NCBI RefSeq assembly: GCF_024721015.1
Contig: NZ_JANAIF010000018.1
Location: 1 to 64,000, forward strand
DNA length: 64,000 nt
Direction of reading: 5' to 3'
Source: Xenorhabdus bovienii
Lineage (GTDB): Bacteria > Pseudomonadota > Gammaproteobacteria > Enterobacterales > Enterobacteriaceae
This document shows positions 17,007 to 25,079 of this stretch, one piece after another (within the stretch, counting starts at the first letter, position 1; the number at the start of each line of letters is the position of its first letter). The position numbers were made by a program, and so were the translations under genes. The notes beneath the pieces were generated by a model. It was not told the DNA's origin and ran no database searches. It saw nothing but the letters and a program-made list of their open reading frames with translations.

Positions 17007-17840
17007 CTAACTGTTTTTAATGTTTTTTACTCTTAATAAAAACATTAGTGGAATCGAGGTGGTGTTATGTTCAAAACACCACCATCCTTCTTCATTTTCA
17101 AATAGCTGTGAGAACGCTTTGTAGAAACTTTTATCAAATTCTTTAAATTTCATTAATTGCATATCTTCGTTTATTAAACTTGTTATTATCTCAGATAGGC
17201 TATGGAAATAAACGTATTGCTCTTGATTCTTTAATAGAACATCCCTGTTTGCATAAGAATATTTATAATTAGCCTTAATCGGATCACCGGATAGATGATG
17301 GAAGGAAATAAATGAGTTATTGAACGATGTATTGTCCTGGCTAGGATTGCTGAGCATACGAGCAAAAGGGTGCTCATCAATAATAATAAATTCACCACCA
17401 GATTTTAAATGCGAGGATATTGTTTTAGCCCACAAATTTAAATGCTGAATCCAAATGATAACTCCATAAGAGGTAAAAATAAAATCAAACTCCCCTAAAT
17501 TAAGAGAAGATAAATCATAAACGTTAGCACAATAAAGTTTTGTTTTTAAACCAAATTTTCTTTTAATGCATTTTGCAGTATCAATGGCTACAGAAGAATA
17601 ATCAATTGCTGTTACATTTGCACCTAACATTTCAATAGCAAAACTATCTAACCCAATATGACATTGTAAATGAAGGACTTTTTTTCCTGTTAAATTTCCT
17701 AATTCAGACATCTCAATGCTTTTTAATTTATATTTTTGTGGATCATAACTATCAATGTTGTAATCAGATTTATCAAAATGAATTTTTGCTAATTCATCCC
17801 AAAATTGGATGTTTTTACCATCATAAAAATTTTCAAACAT
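17007..17840 (-). CDS. class I SAM-dependent methyltransferase
   Basis: Encodes 277 residues. SAM-binding motif I is KVLHLQCHIGLDSF near residue 55, with GANVTAIDYS as motif post I near 75, YCANVYDLS near 103, the FDFIFTSYGV motif near 118, and an aromatic HLKSGGEFIIIDEHPF segment near 145. This is the Methyltransf_11/25 type, acting on a small molecule. It is the first gene of the five-gene leftward cluster, 15 bases before the carbamoyltransferase; the ATG at 17840 has only a weak ribosome binding site. The product could be O-, N- or C-methylated. Confidence 0.85.
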   Translation of the reverse strand: MFENFYDGKNIQFWDELAKIHFDKSDYNIDSYDPQKYKLKSIEMSELGNLTGKKVLHLQCHIGLDSFAIEMLGANVTAIDYSSVAIDTAKCIKRKFGLKTKLYCANVYDLSSLNLGEFDFIFTSYGVIIWIQHLNLWAKTISSHLKSGGEFIIIDEHPFARMLSNPSQDNTSFNNSFISFHHLSGDPIKANYKYSYANRDVLLKNQEQYVYFHSLSEIITSLINEDMQLMKFKEFDKSFYKAFSQLFENEEGWWCFEHNTTSIPLMFLLRVKNIKNS

Positions 17841-18167
17841 ATAATTTTATTTTGCTTTTGCAAAACTCCCTCATATATAAGCTATAAACACATAATTGAG
17901 TCTGATGCAGACTATTAAAAATAAATTTTATTTTTAATTTCATTTTAATAAACGTGTTACCGATAGCTTGTTTCTTTATCATTGGCTGCATAATACAATG
18001 CAATATTCAATATTTGTTCAACAAAAAGGATTACCCAGTTGCTGTAAAACATAAAAAATATGTATTGTTATAATAAAATTGGCTTTCATATTGAAAATCC
18101 GGTTATGAATTAAATAGTTAGTTGCTATGATTAACTCTTGACTTTTTCGTGGTGAAACGTGGCGACA

Positions 18168-18200
18168 GAACCGGAAGCCTCATGATAAGGCTTCCGGTTC
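18168..18200. repeat. perfect 13-bp inverted repeat
   Basis: GAACCGGAAGCCT (18168-18180) and AGGCTTCCGGTTC (18188-18200) are exact reverse complements with a seven-base loop. No T run follows on either strand, so it is not a standard terminator. It may be a REP-like or protein-binding hairpin. Confidence 0.6.
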
Positions 18201-18241
18201 GCTGACCTAACAAGTCATTGTAGAGGCTTGCAATCAAGCCG

Positions 18242-18430
18242 TTATTTCAGAAGCTTTTCGTCATCTTTAAGCCTGATAAGTGTTTGTACGAAAGGAATTC
18301 TCCTCTTAAGCAGAGTACAGATTTTTTTGGCAGGCAGTGGTTTATCCAAAACATGAAACCCATCCAGTTTTTGATAATAGGTTTTATCTTTCACACCGAG
18401 AATCAGTTCATTTCTTCCTTGGATCATCAC
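18242..18430 (-). CDS. small unassigned frame, possibly a gene remnant
   Basis: A 62-residue frame, basic (many Lys and Arg), with no signal peptide, membrane segment or known motif. It sits between an inverted repeat and a miniature mobile element in AT-rich island DNA. It may be the tail of a decayed gene. I do not recognise a family and a chance frame is quite possible. Confidence 0.2.
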   Translation of the reverse strand: MMIQGRNELILGVKDKTYYQKLDGFHVLDKPLPAKKICTLLKRRIPFVQTLIRLKDDEKLLK

Positions 18431-18470
18431 CTGTCTGTCATGTACATTATGATCATCACCTAAGTGCCAC

Positions 18471-18568
18471 AGTCATCTTCAGAAGACGATTGCACGGAAT
18501 GTCAGAAGTCATATGCACACTAGGCTTTTGGTCCTGTCAATTGGTACAGTCGTCTTCTGAAAATGACA
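18471..18568. mobile_element. 98-bp miniature element with Tn402/Tn5053-like ends
   Basis: The left end reads CATCTTCAGAAGACGATTGC and, after a short gap, TGTCAGAAGTCATATGCAC, two spaced copies like the transposase-binding repeats at the integron IRi end. The right end, reverse complemented, reads TGTCATTTTCAGAAGACGAC followed by TGTACCAATTG, nearly the Tn402 IRt as I know it. The two ends face inward with only about 30 bases between them, so this is a non-coding miniature of a Tn402/Tn5053-type transposon. A 5-bp target duplication is not visible (GCCAC versus CTATG). Confidence 0.6.
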
Positions 18569-18592
18569 CTATGCAAGCCTTACGGGCAGACT

Positions 18593-19816
18593 TTATTGCT
18601 TACGGGCTAACTTTATTGTTTCTACACAACACAACAGCGCCTGTGCACAAGCCCACGCGGAACTCCACGCCCATTGGAAGTTATATCCCCCCAGCCAGCC
18701 GGTTACATCGACAACCTCACCAATAAAATACAGCCCCTTCACCTTATGAGACTCCATTGTTTTTGACGACAGCTCATTCGTATCCACGCCACCCATCGTC
18801 ACTTCCGCTGTACGATATCCCTCAGTGCCATTCGGCTGTACCTGCCAGCATTGCAGGGTAGCGATCAGTTCCTTTTTCTGAGCAGGATTAAGCTGCTTTA
18901 GGGAAACATCCGGCAATTGCTCAAGAGACTGCAAACACTCCACTAAACGTTTAGGCAGCAATTTAGCCAATGTGTTCTTTAGACTCTGATTAGGATGGGA
19001 TTCCCGCTCTTTATCCAAAAACGCACCCAGATCCATATCAGGGAGTAAGTTAATACTCACATATTCACCGGGTTGCCAATAGCTGGAAATCTGCAAAATA
19101 GCGGGGCCGGAAAGTCCGCGATGAGTAAACAGGATATTTTCTCTGAATACTGTGCCGTCCTTCGCGGTAACAATTGAAGGAACCGCAACACCTGAGAGTG
19201 TTTGTAGTTGTTCCAATAACGGTTTATGCAGGGTAAAAGGAACCAGTGCTGCATGGGTAGGCAAGATATTGAGGCCGAATTGTTCCGCAATGCGATAACC
19301 CAAAGGAGACGCGCCCAATCCAGGCATGGACAGGCCACCAGATGCTACAACAAGTGAGTGTGTGCTTACTTTTTTCCCTGCCGTCGTAATCACAAAACCC
19401 TGCTCGTCTTTTTCGACTTGTGTCACTTCGCTGCGTAACCGGACAGTCACCTGACCTGCCTCACACTCTTTCAAAAGCAAGTCGATAATCTGTTGAGCAG
19501 AGTCATCACAGAAAAGTTGACCTAAGGCTTTCTCGTGATAGGCGATCCCGTGTCGTTGAACGAGGCCAATAAAATCCCATTGGGTATAGCGAGCGAGTGC
19601 TGACTTACAAAAATGCGGATTGGCAGAAAGATACGCGGCAGGTTCAGTGTACATATTGGTGAAATTACAGCGTCCGCCACCGGACATCAAAATTTTGCGA
19701 CCTGCTTTTTTGCCGTTATCCAGAACCAGAGCGTTTAACCCCCCTTGCCCTGCCTGAGCCGCACAAAACAAACCGGCCGCGCCAGCACCAATAATCACTA
19801 CATCAAATTTTTCCAT
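18593..19816 (-). CDS. yhiN: flavoprotein YhiN (HI0933 family)
   Basis: Encodes 407 residues. The N-terminal FAD motif is VVIIGAGAAGLFCAAQAG (residues 6-23), followed by GRKILMSGGGRCNFTN near residue 40 and, near the C-terminus, GGVDTNELSSKTMES and LYFIGEVVDVTGWLGGYNFQWAWSS, the last quoted only in part as GYNFQWAW. These are diagnostic of the HI0933/YhiN flavoproteins, whose reaction remains uncertain. Position next to pit, divergent, is the same as in E. coli (yhiN-pitA). The island with the carbamoyltransferase cluster ends directly at its 3' side, so the core/accessory border lies at about 18.59 kb. Confidence 0.9.
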   Translation of the reverse strand: MEKFDVVIIGAGAAGLFCAAQAGQGGLNALVLDNGKKAGRKILMSGGGRCNFTNMYTEPAAYLSANPHFCKSALARYTQWDFIGLVQRHGIAYHEKALGQLFCDDSAQQIIDLLLKECEAGQVTVRLRSEVTQVEKDEQGFVITTAGKKVSTHSLVVASGGLSMPGLGASPLGYRIAEQFGLNILPTHAALVPFTLHKPLLEQLQTLSGVAVPSIVTAKDGTVFRENILFTHRGLSGPAILQISSYWQPGEYVSINLLPDMDLGAFLDKERESHPNQSLKNTLAKLLPKRLVECLQSLEQLPDVSLKQLNPAQKKELIATLQCWQVQPNGTEGYRTAEVTMGGVDTNELSSKTMESHKVKGLYFIGEVVDVTGWLGGYNFQWAWSSAWACAQALLCCVETIKLARKQ

Positions 19817-20116
19817 TCGTTTGTCTCTTTTGGCCGAGTTATTTTGCAGGAAATGTACTTTATCGTGGGGGACTGTCCGCGAACTACGGAGAAAAAGATA
19901 TATTTGGTTTAACTTTTTATCGTAAAAAGTTATTTTTTGTCAAAAAAATATCAAAATATTAAATTTGAATAACAACTTGATATAATTGATAAAAATAACA
20001 GGTTGACTGTCATTTCATTGTCATTAAATCGAAAAAAGGTCATATTTCTCTTTTCCCGCTCGCATTTGTCACTGATAATGCGCCGCGTTCATGTCCTACT
20101 AACTGGCTTAACGTTT

Positions 20117-21607
20117 ATGCTACATCTGTTTACTGGCCTGGATTTTTATACCAGCCTAATGTTAGTACTTGCTCTGTTGTTTGTGCTTTTCTATGAAGCC
20201 ATCAATGGGTTTCATGATACCGCAAATGCAGTAGCAACTGTTATTTATACCCGCGCGATGCGTTCGCAGTTTGCCGTTGTCATGGCAGGGGTTTTTAACT
20301 TTTTGGGTGTTCTCCTTGGTGGGTTAAGTGTCGCTTATGCGATTGTGCATCTATTGCCTACAGATCTTCTGTTAAATGTCAGTTCTACTCACGGCTTGGC
20401 GATGGTTTTCTCCATGCTGCTGGCGGCAATTATCTGGAATTTGGGCACATGGTATTTCGGCATTCCGGCATCCAGCTCCCATACGTTGATTGGTTCCATT
20501 ATCGGCATCGGTCTGACCAATGCGATCGTGACCGATTCTTCGGTAGTTGATGCGCTGAATATCACCAAGATGATACAGATTTTCATGTCCTTGATCCTGT
20601 CTCCTATCGTTGGTTTGGCGATCGCTGGAGCGATGGTATTTTTACTGCGCCGTTACTGGAGTGGTACTAAAAAACGTCGTCGTATCCATATGACGCCTGC
20701 TGAACGTGAAAAACAGGATGGTAAACGTAAACCTCCATTCTGGACACGGACTGCGCTGATTCTTTCTGCTGTAGGGGTTAGTTTCTCCCACGGTGCAAAT
20801 GACGGGCAGAAGGGTATCGGCTTGATCATGCTTGTGCTGATAGGTGTCGCGCCTGCCGGCTTCGTGGTCAATATGAACTCAACGAGCTATGACATTACCC
20901 GTACCCATGATGCCGTTGCCTCTTTGCAAAAGTATTATGTGCAGCACGGCCCGGCACTTTCCCATGCTATTGAGCTGACCCCGGCCGCTTCTTCAGTAGA
21001 AGTTCCGGTGGATCAGATGCTCCATTGCGATAACGCACAAGCGCAGAATGTGCTGAATACGGCTGCTGTGATGCTGGGAAGTATTCAGAACTTCAGTGAG
21101 TTGACCCCAGACCAACGTAACAATATGCGCCGTATGTTGATGTGCGCTGCTGATACGGCGGGTGATGTGGCTAAACTGTCTGAGACCAGTCTTGAAGATG
21201 CCCGTTTCCTGAATAAACTACGCAAGGATTTGCTGAATACCGTTGAATATGCCCCGATGTGGATCATCATTGCTGTGGCACTCGCCTTGTCTCTGGGCAC
21301 AATGGTAGGCTGGAAACGTGTTGCTGTTACCATAGGTGAAAAAATTGGCAAAAAAGGCATGACCTATGCTCAAGGTGTTTCTGCTCAGGTCACGGCTGCC
21401 GTTTCCATCGGGGTTGCCAGTTATACGGGTATGCCAGTGTCCACGACACAGGTACTCTCTTCTGCGGTAGCAGGTACGATGCTGGTTGATGGTGGTGGTG
21501 TTCAAAGCAAGACCATTAAGAACATCATGCTGGCGTGGGTACTAACATTACCTATTTCAATTGGATTATCAGGCATTTTGTATTGGATTGCCCTGCAACT
21601 GATCTAA
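20117..21607 (+). CDS. pitA: low-affinity inorganic phosphate transporter
   Basis: Encodes 496 residues from ATG 20117, chosen because [12 protein letters not shown] matches the PitA N-terminus; the frame opens 38 codons earlier. Ten or so membrane segments surround the two PiT signatures, [16 protein letters not shown] near residue 26 and the [13 protein letters not shown] segment near 220, with a variable loop (about 265-360) between the halves. It brings in phosphate with divalent metal by proton symport at the inner membrane. It is a single gene, with a strong terminator after it. The ribosome binding site of 20117 is weak. Confidence 0.93.
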   Translation: MLHLFTGLDFYTSLMLVLALLFVLFYEAINGFHDTANAVATVIYTRAMRSQFAVVMAGVFNFLGVLLGGLSVAYAIVHLLPTDLLLNVSSTHGLAMVFSMLLAAIIWNLGTWYFGIPASSSHTLIGSIIGIGLTNAIVTDSSVVDALNITKMIQIFMSLILSPIVGLAIAGAMVFLLRRYWSGTKKRRRIHMTPAEREKQDGKRKPPFWTRTALILSAVGVSFSHGANDGQKGIGLIMLVLIGVAPAGFVVNMNSTSYDITRTHDAVASLQKYYVQHGPALSHAIELTPAASSVEVPVDQMLHCDNAQAQNVLNTAAVMLGSIQNFSELTPDQRNNMRRMLMCAADTAGDVAKLSETSLEDARFLNKLRKDLLNTVEYAPMWIIIAVALALSLGTMVGWKRVAVTIGEKIGKKGMTYAQGVSAQVTAAVSIGVASYTGMPVSTTQVLSSAVAGTMLVDGGGVQSKTIKNIMLAWVLTLPISIGLSGILYWIALQLI

Positions 21608-21617
21608 TGATGTTTTA

Positions 21618-21660
21618 GAAAAAGGGTTAGCGACTGTATTCCAGTAAGCTAACCCTTTTT
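21618..21660. terminator. bidirectional terminator between pit and uspB
   Basis: AAAAAGGGTTAGC, a 17-base loop region and GCTAACCCTTTTT form a long perfect stem with A and T tails on the two sides. It serves rightward pit and, in the other sense, leftward uspB. Confidence 0.85.
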
Positions 21661-21689
21661 ATTCCCTTCTTGTTACTTTCAGGCCCACT

Positions 21690-22019
21690 TCAAATTGCCA
21701 TGGCTATCAGACATAGCACAACAGCTCCACATAACATTCCCGTCAATAAAAATTGCTTCCGTAACCTTTCGCAGATAAAGATGACATTGGTGTCGTGATG
21801 GGTGAGATAACCTTGTGAATTGATATAGTGTACCAGTCGAATATGTTTATTGAATTGACCGTGGGTTGTAAAAAAACCATTACCATCAACGGATTGATAT
21901 AGCATCGGATCTGATTGGCGCAAGATTGACAGCAATACGCGGAGCGAAGATAAGCAGCGGATCACGTTAACAATACCGACAAGGCTAACTGCCCAGAAGA
22001 ATGCAATAATATTGAACAT
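21690..22019 (-). CDS. uspB: universal stress protein B
   Basis: Encodes 109 residues, very close in length and pattern to E. coli UspB. There is an N-terminal membrane segment (about 3-20), then SSLR.LL..LR..DP.LYQ.VDG.GFFT.HGQ (residues 24-55) and a C-terminal membrane segment (about 88-108). In E. coli it is a sigma S-dependent inner membrane protein needed for ethanol resistance. It lies divergent to uspA, as in E. coli, so the 195-base gap holds both promoters. Confidence 0.93.
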   Translation of the reverse strand: MFNIIAFFWAVSLVGIVNVIRCLSSLRVLLSILRQSDPMLYQSVDGNGFFTTHGQFNKHIRLVHYINSQGYLTHHDTNVIFICERLRKQFLLTGMLCGAVVLCLIAMAI

Positions 22020-22214
22020 ACTTCCCCTCCCTTAATCTTGTTGTGATGTTCAAATGAGATATCCATATTTTCATATAGTTAAGAAAATAAAATGATAAGT
22101 TGTGATCAAAACAACACTAAAAAGATATATTGAGCAGTTATAGTATAAAACATCAAATCGTGGCGTTTTAGTGTTGCCAATCCATTTAATCAGCATTATG
22201 GAAGGAGTTCACTT

Positions 22215-22646
22215 ATGGCTTACAAACATATTCTTATTGCGGTTGATTTATCTCCAGAAAGTCAGATTTTGGTAGAAAAAGCTGTTTCAATGGCGAAACC
22301 GTACAATGCCAAAGTTTCCTTGATCCATGTTGATGTTAACTACTCCGATCTTTATACCGGTCTGATTGATGTGAATCTTGGCGATATGCAGCAGCGTATC
22401 GCGGATGAAACTCGCAATGCTCTGAAAGATCTGTCTGTCAATGCAGACTATGAGATCCAGGAAACATTGAGTGGTTGCGGTGACTTAGGGCAGGTTCTTG
22501 TTGATGCTATCAAGCAATACGATATGGATTTGGTCGTGTGTGGTCATCATCAGGATTTTTGGAGCAAGTTGATGTCGTCAGCCCGTCAGCTCATTAACAC
22601 CGTTCATGTTGATATGCTGATCGTGCCTTTGCGTGATGAAGAATAA
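22215..22646 (+). CDS. uspA: universal stress protein A
   Basis: Encodes 143 residues with a GGAAGGAG ribosome binding site. The sequence [15 protein letters not shown] at the N-terminus and [19 protein letters not shown] with the [10 protein letters not shown] end segment are typical of UspA itself. E. coli UspA lacks the ATP-binding G-2x-G-9x-G motif, and here too it is absent (GHHQDF). It is a soluble dimer induced by growth arrest and starvation. A terminator follows at once. Confidence 0.95.
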   Translation: MAYKHILIAVDLSPESQILVEKAVSMAKPYNAKVSLIHVDVNYSDLYTGLIDVNLGDMQQRIADETRNALKDLSVNADYEIQETLSGCGDLGQVLVDAIKQYDMDLVVCGHHQDFWSKLMSSARQLINTVHVDMLIVPLRDEE

Positions 22647-22670
22647 TCTACGGTTGAAATTTTATTCTAT

Positions 22671-22701
22671 AAAATCGCCGGCTTATGCAGGCGATTTTTT
22701 T
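22671..22701 (+). terminator. rho-independent terminator of uspA
   Basis: AAAATCGCC (22671-22679) pairs with GGCGATTTT (22690 on), and the T run continues to seven T. It is 25 bases after the uspA stop codon. Confidence 0.85.
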
Positions 22702-22903
22702 GTCTGAAGAAAAGATGATGAGACTGTTTTGGAAATTGTCAAAACTATTTTTAAGGAAACTTATAAAAATAGTTGTTGAAATTTAAGCGTAAGAAAGTGG
22801 TATATTCAGAAAGCAAACCACAATTACCTCACATTTTCGACAAAAAAATAATATGGAAAATGGCTGGGGGACATCACCTCTGAATGACAAAAGGAAGCCC
22901 TAA

Positions 22904-24247
22904 ATGAATATTTCACCCTCTTTGGTCTCATTTCTTGATTCGATTCAGTCTCACAACCCACATCAACCGGAATATTTGCAGGCAGTGCGGGAAGTGTTGA
23001 CATCACTCTGGCCTTTTCTTCAACAAAATCCGCAATATCGTGAGCAAAGCCTATTGGAACGTCTGATAGAACCGGAAAGAGTTATCCAGTTCCGTGTCTG
23101 TTGGGTCGATGATCAGGGTAAAGTACAGGTCAACCGTGCATGGCGGGTACAGTTCAATTCTGCCATTGGGCCATTTAAGGGAGGGATGCGTTTTCACCCT
23201 TCTGTTAACCTTTCTATCCTGAAATTCCTTGGTTTTGAACAGACCTTGAAAAATGCGTTGACGACACTGCCAATGGGCGGCGCAAAAGGGGGTTCTGATT
23301 TCGATCCCAAAGGTAAAAGCCACGGGGAAGTGATGCGTTTCTGTCAGGCATTGATGACAGAACTTTATCGCCATCTGGGGCCAGATACCGATGTTCCTGC
23401 CGGAGATATTGGCGTGGGAGGCCGAGAAGTGGCCTTTATGGCAGGTATGATGAAAAAACTGTCCAACAATACGGCATGTGTTTTCACCGGTAAAGAACTC
23501 TCTTTTGGTGGCAGCCTGATCCGCCCTGAAGCCACAGGTTACGGTCTGGTTTATTTCACCCATGAGATGCTCAAACGCCACGGCATGGGGCTGGAAGGGA
23601 TGCGGGTATCGGTCTCTGGCGCGGGGAATGTTGCCCAATATACCATCGAAAAATGTATGGAACTGGGGGCGAAAGTCGTCACAGTATCGGATTCAGGCGG
23701 CACTGTGCTGGATGAAGAAGGCTTCACGCCGGAGAAACTGGCTCATCTCGAAGAGATTAAAAATCAACGCTACGGCCGTGTGGAAGAGTATGCCAAAGAG
23801 CGCGGATTAACCTTCCTGAAAGGCCAGGATCCGTGGTCAATACCTGTCGATATCGCATTGCCTTGCGCTACCCAGAATGAATTGGATCTGGATGCGGCGA
23901 AGACGCTGATCAAAAACGGCGTGAAAGTCGTCGCGGAAGGGGCGAACATGCCTGCGACCATTTCTGCCACTGACGCTTTCCTTGAAGCAGGCGTCTTGTT
24001 TGCACCGGGCAAAGCAGCCAATGCGGGAGGTGTTGCAACGTCCGGTCTTGAAATGGCTCAGAACGCAGCTCGTCTGAGTTGGAAAGCAGAGAAAGTTGAT
24101 GTGCGCTTACACCACATTATGCTCGATATCCACCATGCCTGCGTAGAATATGGCGGGGAAGGTAAGCAGACCAACTACGTACAGGGCGCGAACATCGCTG
24201 GCTTTGTCAAAGTGGCTGATGCGATGCTGTCGCAGGGGATTTTGTAA
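22904..24247 (+). CDS. gdhA: NADP-specific glutamate dehydrogenase
   Basis: Encodes 447 residues, the normal hexameric GdhA length. Active-site marks include PFKGGMRFHPSVN near residue 88, the catalytic lysine in PMGGAKGGSDFDPKG near 125, DVPAGDIGVGGREV near 165, and the Rossmann GSGAGNVAQY-like SGAGNVAQYTIEK near 236. It makes glutamate from 2-oxoglutarate and ammonium with NADPH. In E. coli the place between uspA and rsmJ is held by dtpB, while gdhA is elsewhere. It stands alone with its own terminator. Confidence 0.95.
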   Translation: MNISPSLVSFLDSIQSHNPHQPEYLQAVREVLTSLWPFLQQNPQYREQSLLERLIEPERVIQFRVCWVDDQGKVQVNRAWRVQFNSAIGPFKGGMRFHPSVNLSILKFLGFEQTLKNALTTLPMGGAKGGSDFDPKGKSHGEVMRFCQALMTELYRHLGPDTDVPAGDIGVGGREVAFMAGMMKKLSNNTACVFTGKELSFGGSLIRPEATGYGLVYFTHEMLKRHGMGLEGMRVSVSGAGNVAQYTIEKCMELGAKVVTVSDSGGTVLDEEGFTPEKLAHLEEIKNQRYGRVEEYAKERGLTFLKGQDPWSIPVDIALPCATQNELDLDAAKTLIKNGVKVVAEGANMPATISATDAFLEAGVLFAPGKAANAGGVATSGLEMAQNAARLSWKAEKVDVRLHHIMLDIHHACVEYGGEGKQTNYVQGANIAGFVKVADAMLSQGIL

Positions 24248-24278
24248 TTCTCATGTAATCAATGATGTTTTGGCGGAT

Positions 24279-24312
24279 AAGCCCCATGTATAAACACGGG
24301 GCTTGTTTTTTT
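24279..24312 (+). terminator. rho-independent terminator of gdhA
   Basis: AAGCCCC (24279-24285) and GGGGCTT (24298-24304) form a stem, followed by GTTTTTTTT. It lies about 30 bases after gdhA and before the convergent rsmJ gene. Confidence 0.85.
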
Positions 24313-24329
24313 AATCGCAGCCGTATCGA

Positions 24330-25073
24330 TTAACAAGGATAAATATCGAAACGATGATTTTTGGTGGTAATCGCTGCGGAAGCCTTAACCCCTGCCAGCG
24401 GTTCCGCATAATCAGGCCGTTTTACCACAACCCGCCGTTTTGCTAGCGCACGGGCGGGCTCCAGCAAACCGTCCGCGTCTTCATCGGCGCCCACTAATGA
24501 TTGGAAAACGCGCATCTCTTTTTTGACCAGCGCGCTTTTTTGCCGATGGGGATACATGGGATCGAGATAAACGACATCAGGTGGCGGTGTAATATCCGTC
24601 AAGGCCGTAATGCTTGAGGTGTGGATCAGCGTCATACGTTCTTTCAGCCAGCTACCAATCTCTTCATTCTGATAGCCGCGCTGTAAGCCGTCATCCAGCA
24701 GTGCTGCTACCACCGGATGGCGTTCCAACATTCTGACCTGACAACCGATGGACGCCAGCACAAAGGCATCGCGCCCCAACCCAGCGGTAGCATCGACAAC
24801 TGTGGGCAGATAACCTTTCTTGATGCCGACAGCCTTGGCGACGGCCTCACCACGGCCACCCCCAAAACGGCGGCGATGTGCCATCGTGCCGGCAACAAAA
24901 TCGACATAAATACCGCCCAGCTTTGGCTCATCGAGTTTGTGCAGTTCCAGCCGTTCAGGTGTCAAGACCAGCGCCATGACGGAATCTTCATCATGAACCA
25001 GATTCCAGCGTTCAGCCAATTGAGATAAGGCGCTGTTATCAGCGCCTTGTTCACAGATTAAACAAATCTTCAC
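24330..25073 (-). CDS. rsmJ: 16S rRNA m2G1516 methyltransferase RsmJ
   Basis: Encodes 247 residues. [20 protein letters not shown] near residue 58 is the family hallmark, with SAM motif I in [16 protein letters not shown] near 92, [16 protein letters not shown] near 115 and the catalytic-type DPMYPHR near 170. It methylates N2 of G1516 of 16S rRNA. It follows prlC with a six-base gap, the same order as in E. coli (prlC-yhiQ), so the two are cotranscribed. Confidence 0.95.
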   Translation of the reverse strand: MKICLICEQGADNSALSQLAERWNLVHDEDSVMALVLTPERLELHKLDEPKLGGIYVDFVAGTMAHRRRFGGGRGEAVAKAVGIKKGYLPTVVDATAGLGRDAFVLASIGCQVRMLERHPVVAALLDDGLQRGYQNEEIGSWLKERMTLIHTSSITALTDITPPPDVVYLDPMYPHRQKSALVKKEMRVFQSLVGADEDADGLLEPARALAKRRVVVKRPDYAEPLAGVKASAAITTKNHRFDIYPC

Positions 25074-25079
25074 AGGTTA

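Larger units (their letters stand above)
17841..18592. other. AT-rich leader of the biosynthetic cluster and mobile-element debris
   Basis: Bases 17841-18165 are AT-rich and must hold the promoter of the leftward cluster. Then come a perfect 13-bp inverted repeat (18168-18200), an unassigned 62-codon minus-strand frame (18242-18430) and a Tn402-like miniature element (18471-18568). No other structure was recognised. Confidence 0.5.
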
